The position numbers and the translations under genes are program-made. DNA of 64,000 nt from Lepidostoma basale (taxonomy: Eukaryota > Arthropoda > Insecta > Trichoptera > Lepidostomatidae): the NCBI GenBank assembly GCA_022606425.2, contig JAHDVF020001325.1:992001-1056000 (forward strand), given 5' to 3'. Shown here one piece after another: positions 54,481 to 64,000 of this stretch (position 1 is the first letter of the stretch; each line of letters begins with the position of its first letter). Below the pieces are notes generated by a model that was not told the origin of the DNA, made no database searches, and was given only the letters and a program-made list of their open reading frames with translations.

Positions 54481-54754
54481 AGAATTAATGTTACGTATTT
54501 GTATTATTCTTATTTTTCGAAAGTTTTAATTCAAGGCATAATTTTGCAGAAAAGCATAACATTTTTACTGGTACTTATAGTATATTTATAAGTTAATTTA
54601 TTTACTTAGTATTTTTTATATAATTCATGGTGGGTGTTTGATTCATAGCACCAGTTCTACAACGCACTAAAATAAGTCATTTATTGTTTTTTAAACTATG
54701 ATATAAAATTTTGGGTAAAAAATTATTTAAATGAAAACATGTATTATGTTACAT

Positions 54755-55075
54755 TTTGAATGTATACAAATACTGAATTTTACCCATTGCGGGTAAATTT
54801 TTTTTTTATAAGGATTAATTGTATCTCAATAGAGATGTAAATTGTTTTCTGGGAACGGAATTCGGTGGTCGAGGCGCTTACGGGACTTATGACCTGTCAT
54901 TGGTTGGGTTAAGCGATCGCTTTATGTTGACAATATTCCCTATTCCGCCCTTCTTACGACCACCACATCTGAATTTTTGGAAGATGTATATATGCTACAA
55001 TGTTGAGGAACACTTCACATTTTTTAGTTCAGTCTACACTAGCGCCATCCATAAATTATTGCACGAATATGAAAG
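54755..55075 (+). mobile_element. MITE-M copy with left TIR
   Basis: ttgaatgtatacaaatactg left end, ttgtatctcaatagagatg, acctgtcattggttgggtta, agatgtatatatgctaca, tctacactagcgccatcc. Confidence 0.75.
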
Positions 55076-55214
55076 ACGTGAAGCGATCATGTTCAGCAGT
55101 TTCATGCATGCTATCATCGGTTAGCGAAACAACTTTCACGACAAAATATGATCAATTCTAATATTTATAACATTTTTTTTATATTTAAACAGCTAATTTA
55201 TGATATTTAAAATC

Positions 55215-55345
55215 CACTAATGTTTGTGTCTTAGACCGGTTTCGGCCTCTCGCTGCCATCTTCTGGCGATGGCCCGAACTAGTGAATTGAAAAAAATATA
55301 CACTCAAAAACAATTTTGTTTTTCATTATTTATGAAATTTCAAAT
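55215..55345 (-). repeat. HHR-C unit with hammerhead-like motif
   Basis: Minus core 55228-55268: CAGAAGA, T, GGC...GCC, GAAA, ACCGGT, C; distal cacaaacattagtggat differs from the 20518 group. Confidence 0.55.
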
Positions 55346-55361
55346 AACATAATTTTTAAAT

Positions 55362-55785
55362 TTTTAATTGTATCTCAATAGAGACGAAGAAACAAACTGG
55401 AAACTGAATATGGATGATCAAGGTGTTTACAGGACTTATGACCTGTCATTGGTTGGGTTAAGCGCACGCTTTATGTAATTACAACATTCCCATTCCACCA
55501 TTGTTATTATGATCATGTATGATACATTTTTGGAAGTTGTATATATACTCCAAATTCATACTTATCTTCACGTGGCAGTTCCAGTTAGCCATCTATGTAG
55601 ATTTGATTGTACTAATTAATTTTTTAAGATTAATCTATACAATCCATCTACTAACGCCATCTATGAAGAATGATTGTTTAGCATTTAGCAAACTACTTTA
55701 TTAACACAATGCGAAGAGGCTAACGCCTCCTATCGCACTGTTAGAAGTCGCCTGGAGTATCCACTACTATTTTATACGCCAAATA
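55362..55785 (+). mobile_element. MITE-M copy, no left TIR
   Basis: Direct repeat of 55865-56285 at about 97% identity by eye, from ttgtatctcaatagagacga to gcctggagtatccact. A 61-codon frame in each copy is a by-product. Confidence 0.85.
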
Positions 55786-55802
55786 ATTGACCAGAATATT
55801 TA

Positions 55803-56748
55803 CAAATATTTGTGAAATGTATACTTACATCTGTATACGAATCCTGGATTTTCACCTGTGGGTGGTTAATTTAAATTTTTAATTGTATCTCAATAGAGAC
55901 GAAGAAACAAACTGGAAACTGAATATGGATGATCAAGGTGTTTTACAGGACTTATGACCTGTCATTGGTTGGGTTAAGCGCACGCTTTATGTAATTACAA
56001 CATTCCCCATTCCACCATTGTTATTATGATCATGTATGATACATTTTTGGAAGTTGTATTTATACTCCAAATTCATACTTATCTTCACGTGGCAGTTCCA
56101 GTTAGCCATCTATATAGATTTGATTGTACTAATTAATTTTTTAAGATTAATCTATACAATCCATCCACTAACGCCATCTATGAAGAATGATTGTTTAGCA
56201 TTTAGCAAACTACTTTATTAACACAATACGAAGAGGCTACCGCCTCCTATCGCACTGTTAGAAGTCGCCTGGAGTATCCACTCCTATTTTTGCGATAGGA
56301 GGCGGTAGCCTCTTCGCATTGTGTTAATAAAGTAGTTTGCTAAATGCTAAACAATCATTCTTCATAGATGGCGTTAGTGGATGGATTGTATAGATTAATC
56401 TTAAAAAATTAATTAGTACAATCAAATCTACATAGATGGCTAACTGGAACTGCCACGTGAAGATAAGTATGAATTTGGAGTATATATACAACTTCCAAAA
56501 ATGTATCATACATGATCATAATAACAATGGTGGAATGGGGAATGTTGTAATTACATAAAGCGTGCGCTTAACCCAACCAATGACAGGTCATAAGTCCTGT
56601 AAACACCTTGATCATCCATATTCAGTTTCCAGTTTGTTTCTTCGTCTCTATTGAGATACAATTAAAAATTTAAATTAACCACCCACAGGTGAAAATCCAG
56701 GATTCGTATACAGATGTAAGTATACATTTCACAAATATAACATAATTT
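55803..56748. mobile_element. MITE-M giant palindrome
   Basis: Left arm 55803-56254 and right arm 56291-56745 are near-identical reverse complements (~450 bp each) around a 36-bp centre. Each arm starts at the MITE-M terminus (acaaatatttgtgaaatgta) and runs to the tgcgataggaggc block. Copy 55362-55785 lies directly upstream in the left-arm orientation. Confidence 0.9.
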
Positions 56749-56789
56749 TTATTTTATTTTGCGTTTATTGGTTTAGAATTAACTATATA

Positions 56790-56880
56790 ATGTATTTATT
56801 TTTATGTTCAGTAGATCGCAGCAAGCTGCTGAAACTATTCGGAATATAAAAATTATTATTAAATAAAACCTGAAAAGAAT
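56790..56880 (+). repeat. HHR-C relative, decayed
   Basis: CAGTAGA, T, CGCAGC-AA-GCTGCT, GAAA, CTATT at 56815-56850. Confidence 0.4.
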
Positions 56881-57220
56881 TTGACTAGTGAGGCAATAAA
56901 TAGGAACGGTTTATTTAAAAACCGAATAGCAAAAAGTTGAATGTGGGGCTGTTAGTGAAATACCGTATGTGGAATGCCGCCGTTACTTTCCAGAAAACCG
57001 TATAAAGCCTTTAACTAGCGGCTGCTATCGTTATTCACGATATCAGATATGAATTATTAACATTTCATTATGTAGTACCCAACTCTCTCATTTCCCACTG
57101 CAATAAATGTTGCCGAGAAACTACGAGAAAATAAATCTTTCAACTAACAATACACAAATGAAAATACTATTCCATAAAAATTCAATAAAATGAAAATTCC
57201 ATAAAATTATTGAATATATT
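56881..57220. other. Unassigned spacer
   Basis: No gene recognised. Confidence 0.3.
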
Positions 57221-57221
57221 T

Positions 57222-57800
57222 AACTAACTAACCAACACGTCGTCTCCCCGAAGGGGTTGGCAGAAAGAATGGACTGCCACACTTTTCTTTCCAGACATAT
57301 TTCTTTCGCTTCCTCAACATTCATACATCGTGTCATGCACGCGCGTCGATTTCTCTGACTCCTCGCGTGGCCGACATTCAATATTTGATCGTGCCACGTT
57401 TTCCTCGGTCTTCCTCTATTTCTAGTTCCATTTGCATCATTCAAATATATATTTTTTACCATTCTTTCTTCATTAATTCTTTCCATGTGTCCAAACCATC
57501 ATAATGATCCATTCATTATTTTGTTCATAATTCATACGACCTTCGTGGCAGAGTGGTAAGAGCTCTGACTTCCATACCGTAGGTCCCGGGTTCGATTCCC
57601 GGCGATGGCAGTGTGGTTGTCACACTGTCTTTGGTCTGGCGTGACAATAAAATGGCGATAGATTGGCTACCTATCACATGTCACGAGAAATAATATAATA
57701 GCTAAAAAAAATTGTATACAGTAATTGGGTTCAATCAACCTGTTGTATACATAAAAAAATATAATAATAATAATACCACCATTCGCACCGCATTCATTAA
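57222..57800 (-). pseudogene. RTE-A 3' part interrupted by a SINE
   Basis: Minus frame: MERINEERMVKNIYLNDANG, TRNRGRPRKTWHDQILNVGH, RSQRNRRACMTRCMN, ERKVWQSILSANPFGETTC. The DNA resumes after the SINE at 57773 (accaccattcgcaccgcatt), matching 5525-5560. Confidence 0.85.
57535..57772 (+). mobile_element. tRNA-derived SINE, type 2, full length, nested in RTE-A
   Basis: Head acgaccttcgtggcagagtg (A box), B box gggttcgattcccgg at 57588-57602, body gtgtggttgtcacactgt, type 2 tail (gtatacagtaattgggttca, acctgttgtatacat) and (AAT)n end. Best reference copy for type 2. Confidence 0.9.
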
Positions 57801-57879
57801 TTTTAATTAAACTTCAATAAAATGTATGTTTTCGTTCGTATTAATAATACAATGAAAATTGTAACTGACAAGATTTTAT

Positions 57880-58244
57880 TTACATTAAAAATCTGTTTTA
57901 CCTGATATTCGTTCTACAAAGTTGAGTCTTAAGTCTCTGCTGTACCTGGCTTGTAGGGAATATAACAGGCTTCCTGAGGGTATTCGAGGCTCTAATAATG
58001 TGGCTAACAGCCTAAAGCTGTAATACCTCCGGCAGTATGTGGAAAGTGTAAATTATTAGCATATTAGTGTATTTGTATCTTGATTTTTATTCTGCTCGAT
58101 ATAATATTTTTGTGTTCATAATGATTGTGTGTTCTGTCATGAATATATATTATAAAAAATGTAATTATTTTAAGGCCCAAAATGAGTTTATTGTAAAATA
58201 ACTCATGGGGAATACATGCTTTGTAATGTATTTTTTATATAAGT
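57880..58244 (+). pseudogene. Non-LTR reverse transcriptase C-terminus (CR1/jockey-like)
   Basis: Frame: LPDIRSTKLSLKSLLYLACR, EYNRLPEGIRGSNNVANSLK, stop, YLRQYVES. The 'YNRLPEGIR' block resembles the xFNxLPxxIR motif at CR1/jockey-type C-termini. A 3'UTR with aactcatggggaatacatg follows. Confidence 0.55.
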
Positions 58245-58575
58245 ATGAACAAAATAATGAAAGGGTCATTAAGATGGTTTGGACATATGGAAATAATGAA
58301 TGAAGAAAGAATGGTAAAAAAAATTATATGTTAATGATGTAAATGGAACCAGAAATAGAGGAAGACCGAGGAAAACGTGGCACGATCAAATAAACCAAAT
58401 ATTGAATGTCGGCCATGCGAGGAGTCAGAGAAATCGACGCGCGTGCATGACACGATGTATGAATGTTGAGGAAGCGAGAGACATATGTCAGGAAAGAAAA
58501 GTGTGGCAGTCCATTCTTTCTGCCTACCCCTTCGGGGAGACGGCGTGATGGTTAGTTAGTTAGTTAGTTAAATTA
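58245..58575 (+). pseudogene. RTE-A 5'-truncated copy
   Basis: gaacaaaataatgaaagggt onward; one extra A (gtaaaaaaaatta) breaks the frame; ends gacggcgtgatggttagtta. Confidence 0.85.
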
Positions 58576-59085
58576 AAATAAACAAGTTTTAAGCAACTTT
58601 GGTATTCCCATGAAAAATATAGCGTGATGATGAGAATGAAAATAAATTATTTAAGAAACCAATATCTGTATTGTAAAGAAATCAGGTGTCAGGAAATATA
58701 AATTCTCGTACAAAAGCAGAAACGTTATTTCTCGTGTTCGGATTCCGTGATTTGTAGCCATCACAGAAACTGGAAGCATGAACTTATTTAGTTAATAACG
58801 TTACAATTGTACGTACGTAAATTGTAAATAACGAAGTGGAATATATCCTTCTATACTTTGCACATAAAAGTACCCACGTATCGAGTAAAGGTCACAGAAA
58901 ATTTAAATTACGATTTATATTTTTTTGAATTCAAATAAAACGATTTTTTTAAACATTTTCAGATGTAGTGTCATATTTTAGAACGATGATTAAAAATGAC
59001 ACATGACGTCACATACACGTCACGTGTCGTTTCACAAAAAGCGCATTTTAAGCTTTGTTCACTAAATTTACAAAAAACTTTTTCT
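58576..59085. other. Unassigned spacer
   Basis: Contains TGACGTCA at about 59002 and acacgtcacgtgtcg nearby; no gene anchored. Confidence 0.3.
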
Positions 59086-59418
59086 TTAACCTGTTAACTG
59101 TTAATCGGCGGTCCCCTCTTCAATTACGCAACTTACAATGGGAGTGCGCTTTTTCATTTAGACGCACTTTTACGTCACATTCGATATAATTAATTATTTA
59201 CTATTTAAAAATAATAATGCATGCTTACTATGAATTAACTGACAATGTAATATATATTTAATTTTATTTAACATATGTATTAAAAACGCCCACATAAAGA
59301 AATTAGTGAATTATAAATTAGCCCACATATATTTTGAGGATGTATAAAAACGTCCTACACGTAGTTATTACTTTGTATATTGAACGCATATATACGCACC
59401 GCTCGTTCAACAGGTTAA
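59086..59418. mobile_element. Candidate piggyBac-type MITE (TTAA target)
   Basis: TTAA at 59086-59089 and 59415-59418 flank an element beginning CCTGTTAAC and ending GTTCAACAGG. Ends share CCTGTT, AAC and CGG in order. 325 bp, no transposase. The TTAA duplication is diagnostic of piggyBac-type transposition, but chance TTAA is common in AT-rich DNA. Confidence 0.45.
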
Positions 59419-59447
59419 TGAAAAAAATAAGTTATAAAATGAACAAA

Positions 59448-59580
59448 ACATCGACGTGCGTGCATGACACGACAATGTTAAGGAAACGAGAGAAGTATGT
59501 CAGGAAAGAAAAGTGTGGCAGTCCTATCTTTCTACACCTTCGGAGAAACGGCGGTGATGGTTAAATAATTAGCTAGTAAC
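59448..59580 (+). pseudogene. RTE-A 3' end fragment
   Basis: TSTCVHDT-like reading of the ACMTRCMN codons, then agaaaagtgtggcagtccta and acggcggtgatggtt with decayed tail. Confidence 0.7.
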
Positions 59581-59639
59581 AAAAATTAACTGTATGACGC
59601 ACTTAATTTGTGGTGTGCGTGTGAAGTAGTTAAAAAACA

Positions 59640-59745
59640 TAGTTTTATTAAATGTTTTGTTTTGATTTTATATCATTTTATTTTGTCTAATCGAATCAAA
59701 CGGTTTCGCTCCCACCGGAGCATTGTCAGAGTTATAAAAAACAAA
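59640..59745 (-). repeat. HHR-G2-like unit
   Basis: Minus core (59690-59735): CTGACAA, T, GCTCC-GGTG-GGAGC, GAAA, CCGTT, U. Perfect stem II; G8 changed to A. Confidence 0.5.
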
Positions 59746-59989
59746 CCAAAATTCTGGTTTTCTTCCTTCACTCTTTTTGTTCAAGTAACAACAGCAACAA
59801 GTGTATTAGAATAATTAAATCTACCATTCTCAAAAAAAGAACTTCCTAACTGTACGCACTATATTAAAGTCAGTTTTGTACTATGAGCTTTCATTGATTG
59901 GAATCACTGGGTTATAATTTATTAACCGATATCAAACATTGGATAGTGTTGTTATGCCGCTCCTTCGCTACACTCGATACTCGTTTTGC

Positions 59990-60800
59990 CCTCTTTAGCA
60001 AAGTTTCCCAATCTATGTTCCACAGAACCTTAATATGTTTCATAGTCAGTCTATCTCTATCCAATTCTAGACGTAAGCCTCTCTACCCCCGTAAAATCCC
60101 TCTCGGTCTCTCGCCAGTGTTCTCCAGGCCTTTCACGTCGTCCGCACAATATACTCATTCCACCTGGTGTCTCCTGACACTTCTCCGGCTCAACCTTGGC
60201 CTCTCTTCAATAATCTTCTGGCTCCATCTTTCGTCATCCATCGGCACACATGTCCAACCCATTACCACTTCATCCTCATAATGCGTACACCTATATCGGT
60301 GACCCTGTAATATCCACGATGGTTATACGGTATCTAAATCAGATGCGTGTGACGTCTACGAGTGACCCAAAGAGCCATGTTAGGAATAAGCCTGAGACAA
60401 AGTCAGAAGGTTACTGACATCATTAACCGGGTGGTGGCTCTGAAATTTCAATGGGCAGGTCACGTAACCAGAAGCTCAAATGAAAAATGGACAAGAAGAC
60501 TGCTGACTTGAATAGGCTAAGGAAGAGGAAGAAGAAATCAGATACCCAACATGGATTTTCCCATGACTTGTTGTGCAACCATTTTGTTCGTCGTTTCTCT
60601 AGTCAAAGTCTATGTCTCGCATCCATAGGTCACAGGTATCACACACTTCTTCAGCACTTTTGTTTTCAAATTTTGTGGCATGTGCTACACGAAGATGTTG
60701 CCCAGCCTTTCGAATGAGATGAGACCTCCTCTTCCAAAAGTTAACAAATGACCAAGATATACATATTCATCCACTATTTCTTAATTTTTGTTGTAGATTT
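59990..60800 (-). pseudogene. RTE-C relative with an inverted middle
   Basis: On the minus strand 60800-60540 reads VDEYVYLGHLLTFGR, MPQNLKTKVLKKCVIPVTYG, CET-TLTRETTNKM; 60300-60000 reads WVGHVCR, DERWSQKIIEERPRLSRR, LARDREGFYGGREAYV. Between them, 60320-60545 is the missing middle but on the plus strand: RVTQRAMLGISLRQSQ-type, KVTDIINRVVALKFQWAGHV, RSSNEKWTRRLLT, ending aggaagaggaagaagaaa. Confidence 0.65.
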
Positions 60801-60821
60801 TAATTTAAAAGAAATTATTCT

Positions 60822-60960
60822 TCTTCTTTTTCTTCTTCTTTTAATAGATCTAACGATCTGTTTGACAGAAATCATGTCTCGTCGGATGATGAGATCCAGC
60901 TGTCCTTTCATCTCTTAGGCCGTATTTAGGTGGGCGGTGTCCAGAGGGGATTTCATAAGC
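60822..60960 (-). pseudogene. RTE-like 3' terminus with (GAA)n
   Basis: Antisense (GAA)n at 60822-60846, then unassigned C-terminal-type DNA with no clear frame. Confidence 0.35.
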
Positions 60961-61062
60961 GGCTGTGTAATTATTTATTATTTTATATATTTATTTATTT
61001 AATAAAGTTATATAAAATTACAGAAACATTTTACAACTTATAAAACCATATTTTATATAATT

Positions 61063-61160
61063 ATTAAATAAAACGATGTTTTTTAACTACTTCCGCTTTT
61101 GTCTTTATTTAGACAGCGACCGGTTTCGCCAGGCTCGCTGGCATCGACAAACTGGTCTTT
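61063..61160 (-). repeat. HHR-L unit with hammerhead-like motif
   Basis: Minus core (61112-61150): TTGTCGA, T, perfect stem II GCCAG-CGAGC-CTGGC, GAAA, ACCGGT, C, then gctgtctaaataaagac and atcgttttattt distally as at 40045-40110. Confidence 0.6.
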
Positions 61161-61199
61161 ATAAACAATTAATAATATAAAATTGGCGAATGAGGAAAA

Positions 61200-61740
61200 C
61201 AACAGAAACATTAAATATCGGTACTTAGAACATATTAAAAGCATTTTCGACAAAATATCGCAAGAGAACCGACATCTCTTACCTCATTTGATAATTTGTT
61301 ATATAATTTAAATCCTCTATAAAAAAAACACCTTTCTCTGTACTTTCAAGTCTGGGTCTCCGGAGTCGGAATCTATCACGACCTCTCGTCAAATAGTCGT
61401 GTATTTCAAACTATCTGCTACATTTTTAGTTAGATATACAGGCACCATACTACTCTTAATTTTATAAACAAAAATCAAAGTGTTGTAAAGAACTAGTTTT
61501 CTTGAATTAAATTTTTTTTATTTGTTTAACATTATTGAAATCCTCATATATCTACCCCAACCAAGTATAGCTCTCATTCCTTTCTTTTTTAAAACATGTA
61601 ATTTATCAATATCTCCTTTATTTGCTAAACACAATACAGAAGAACAGTAATTAAAGTGAGGCAATGTCAAAGCATTATAGACCAGTTTTCTACTATTTAT
61701 ATCCAGCAAGTCTGTCACCATTCATTCGCGCTACATGATC
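61200..61740 (-). pseudogene. CR1-like non-LTR reverse transcriptase, C-terminal part
   Basis: Minus strand: DINSRKLVYNALTLPHFNYC, SSVLCLANKGDIDKLHVLKK, KGMRAILGWGRY, then with shifts YNTLIFVYKIKSSMVPVYLT, RDRFRLRRPRLESTEKGVFF, FKLYNKLSNEVRD. This is the post-palm region (xHxxYC..., LQxLKKxAxR, RLxxP, LYNxLP) of CR1/jockey-group LINEs. The catalytic YxDD box is outside the fragment. 3' A-rich sequence with aataaa lies near 60995-61020 beyond the HHR-L repeat. Confidence 0.65.
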
Positions 61741-62330
61741 CTTCCAGTATCTTCTTCTTGATCTACTCCACTGAACGATCCTCTATTAAGCAGAAATAAC
61801 TAGCCAAAAATATATAATAAAAAAATAGCGTATATAAGTGTTCCGATAAAATATCAGAGTTTCCATGCAGAAAAAGTTTGGGAAACCTTGGTTTATAGAG
61901 AGTGACGGGACTGTTTGCCCTCTGCCCTACCGACCGCTAATGACCGGTGTGAACTAACGACGTGTCGAATGTTGATTATCCCTGATTTCTGTGTACTTTC
62001 CTAGCAAACACTCGATACAATATGAAGGAGGGGTAAAAATACATCCTCACTGGAGTATTTAGTAACCTATTTTGGAGTTGTAATGAGGAAAAATCGAGGG
62101 TGAATGTGACTTGTTCGCGGAATCAATTTAAATAAACGTTTCGAGAGCGATATAAACTAACCAAAAATATTTTTAACAAAATGCAAATTCAAATTAGACA
62201 GAGTACCAGGGACAGAACATTAACAAGAGCTTAATAGGTAATATTTAATGTCACCTTTTATTTTTAATATCTGTCAAAACTGACCACATTCGTGAAAAAA
62301 TGTAATAATCATATTTTAAATATTTTTTAT
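61741..62330. other. Unassigned spacer
   Basis: No gene recognised. Confidence 0.3.
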
Positions 62331-62450
62331 ATTTATATAATATCACTGATGAAGAAAACCAAAAAATGTTTGGTTTTTAATTAATATTTTTTTAATAAAG
62401 TGTGTGTTGTATACAAAGTAGGTATATAAACAAATAAACAATCATATTTT
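62331..62450 (+). repeat. HHR-I relative
   Basis: CTGATGA (62345-62351), A, long hairpin aaaaccaaa / tttggtttt, no GAAAC; distal gtgtgttgtatac shared with 42840-42860. Confidence 0.4.
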
Positions 62451-62974
62451 ATTTTTTGAGAGGGATTTTTCAATGATTTTTTTATGGGCTGATTTATTAC
62501 ATTAAAGCTATTGATTTTAACAAATGCACTGTAGCTGAAATTTTTTATTCAAAAAAATTTACGCAAGCCAGGTTTCTGGGCTTCTATGGGAGTACCGCCA
62601 CTGATTGGAATTGAATGTTTGTTTATTTCCATGTTTAAATATAAAATATTAACGTTTTTTTTTTGCTTGTCGTCATGAATGTGTATATGCATCATGAATG
62701 TATGTATTTGAATTTATATTTTTTACCTTATTCCGGTAACCGGAAAACATCAGTTGATAATAAAAATAATAAATAAATAAGTACATCCTTTACATTAACC
62801 ATTAATTCAATGCTTTTAGATGGTCAAACCGAGATATCGATATGTAGATTAATCAGTATACAAATCCATACACTTTATTAGAGTGACAGCGGGAAGCGAT
62901 CTTATCTGTGATAGCGGATATACAAAATACAACAAGCGTGTTTAATTTACGATGTAACACGCAAAAAATATATC
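62451..62974. other. AT-rich gap
   Basis: 62700-62790 ends ataataaataaataagtac and may be a LINE 3' end. No gene. Confidence 0.3.
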
Positions 62975-63435
62975 AGTTGCTTGCAGGAGTTGGCTTTATT
63001 CAATAATTTTCAAATGCGACTGCCTTCAACAATTCAATTCATAGAACGTAGGAATCCGCTACCATTCCATGCATCCACCACAATTTCAAGCTTTCTACTA
63101 TCTTGGAAAATTCCAGGTGTTTATAAATATGTGCCTTCGCTCAATATTCAAAATCTATTGGCCCCAAACAGTGTCAAATACCGTTCTCTGGACCATGGCA
63201 GGCGAAATACCAATTAGAGAACAAGTCGCTAGACGTAAATGACTGAGAAAATCATAAACCGACAGTTGGAAACAGTCGAACGCACATCTAGTACAACCAG
63301 AGACATCTAGCAAGAAGTTTGGCAACTAGTAACGCGGATCATAGATAAAATTTTAGTATTATTGCTAGAAGCAAGACATATTTTATTATTTTGTTGTTTT
63401 TATGGTGAAAGATTATTTTTGATCATATATGAGCC
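62975..63435 (+). pseudogene. Possible LINE C-terminal fragment and dispersed repeat
   Basis: Frame pieces LWTMAGEIPIREQVARRK and RQLETVERTSSTTRDI, stop, QEVWQLVTRI. The 'IPIREQVARRK' segment resembles the start of the xxRRKWxWIGH block of RTE-like ORFs. The last 135 bp recur at 22898-23040. Confidence 0.35.
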
Positions 63436-63537
63436 AGTATGCTGTAAGGGGTTAAGTTCTTCCTAGAATTCCACAGCACACCAAAAGCTAAAATTCGGTC
63501 TGGACGTGGGCGTCAATCAGCTCAGGAGACGTGGTGA

Positions 63538-63766
63538 CTTTTTTTTTTAGGTCATCAGCGTCTTCCGGCTAGAAGAAATAGAATCTTCCGAAAGATCGAA
63601 GTCCGATTTTTACGAATTCTACTGTCCGGAAGTAGCTGATGAGCCAAAAAAAAATATGGTCGCCAGCAACTTCCGGCCAGTAGAAATTGGCGGCGACCTT
63701 TCTTTTAGCTCATTCGGGAAAATCGAATGTCCGATTTTTCACAAATGACCTAAAAAAAGTTGCCCA
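63538..63766. mobile_element. Candidate MITE
   Basis: Ends tttttttaggtcat / atgacctaaaaaaag are inverted; an inner hairpin ggtcgccagcaacttccggc / attggcggcgacc occupies 63657-63700. No ORF. Confidence 0.45.
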
Positions 63767-63864
63767 ACGAAGTATCCCGTCAGATTTTCACGAAAGAGTT
63801 TGTATGTATTTGGCATTGGCACACCGGTACACCGTTTGCGGACCACTGTCTTAGATAATGTTTA

Positions 63865-64000
63865 TCATGACATGTGATAGGTAGCTAATTTAATTTATTA
63901 TAATGTCACGACAATTACCGTCTACACGTCTACACCAGACTAAAGACAGCGTGACAATCACACTGCCATTGCCGAGAATCGAACACTGGACCTTCGGTTT
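63865..64000 (-). mobile_element. tRNA-derived SINE, cut by window end
   Basis: gacatgtgataggtagctaa, acaccagactaaagacag, cgagaatcgaacactggacc (B box, antisense). The tRNA head lies beyond 64000. Confidence 0.85.

Noticed and set aside
55519..56509. Three near-identical 61-codon frames
   Set aside because: They are copies of one MITE-M segment; conservation reflects recent duplication, not protein selection.
59898..60281. 127-codon plus-strand frame
   Set aside because: The minus strand of the same interval reads as RTE-C C-terminal sequence (DERWSQKIIEERPR and GREAYV), so this is an antisense shadow.

Overview
This window looks like repeat-dense intergenic DNA from an arthropod, most likely an insect with a large AT-rich genome. 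Almost everything I can recognise is transposable-element sequence: RTE-like and other non-LTR retrotransposons, a cecropia/Hsmar1-type mariner, tRNA-derived SINEs, MITEs, and a large set of short repeats carrying hammerhead-ribozyme-like cores. There are no operons, CRISPR arrays or prokaryotic genes, and no complete host gene. The species cannot be named from the sequence.

Layout. 1-6,300: 3' pieces of RTE-B, a TIR element (916-1806) with a nested MITE, a hammerhead-like inverted pair (1812-2015), two minus-strand copies of a non-LTR element (LINE-X), one interrupted by a MITE (4350-4764), and an RTE-A tail. 6,300-21,600: sparse AT-rich DNA with many hammerhead-like repeats, hairpins, RTE remnants, and one GC-rich block (14543-14986) that is the best candidate for a host exon. 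21,610-22,895: a nearly intact mariner. 23,000-32,500: SINEs, RTE-B/RTE-C 3' halves, internally deleted RTE-A derivatives, and a tandemly duplicated hammerhead-like composite. 32,560-36,515: the main RTE-A copy (endonuclease plus reverse transcriptase, disabled by two stops and two frameshifts) and a second truncated copy behind it. 36,500-47,000: large inverted repeats of family D, degenerate minisatellites, a GC-rich 21-bp minisatellite. 47,000-64,000: more SINE, RTE and hammerhead-like repeats, a giant palindrome (55803-56748), a TTAA-flanked MITE, a CR1-like C-terminus, and a SINE cut by the window edge.

The most interesting theme is the hammerhead-like repeats. At least ten sequence-unrelated short repeat families share one architecture: CUGANGA, one extra A or U, a G...C-closed stem II, GAAA, a palindromic stem III (ACATGT, ACCGGT, ACTAGT or ACAGCTGT) and then U, C or A. 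In families A, B, E and J the flanks form stem I from entirely different complementary sequences, which is good covariation evidence for real RNA structure. Hammerhead ribozymes are known from Penelope-like elements and retrozymes, but no Penelope-type protein is visible here. The consistent extra base before stem II departs from the textbook core.

How the parts relate: RTE-like LINEs are the probable source of mobilising enzymes for their own deleted derivatives and perhaps for the SINEs. The mariner is the only nearly intact DNA transposon. Nested insertions (SINE in RTE-A, SINE in family D, MITE in LINE-X) give a partial relative chronology. Family names (RTE-A to G, HHR-A to L, LINE-X, MITE-M, family D) are local labels used only in this annotation.
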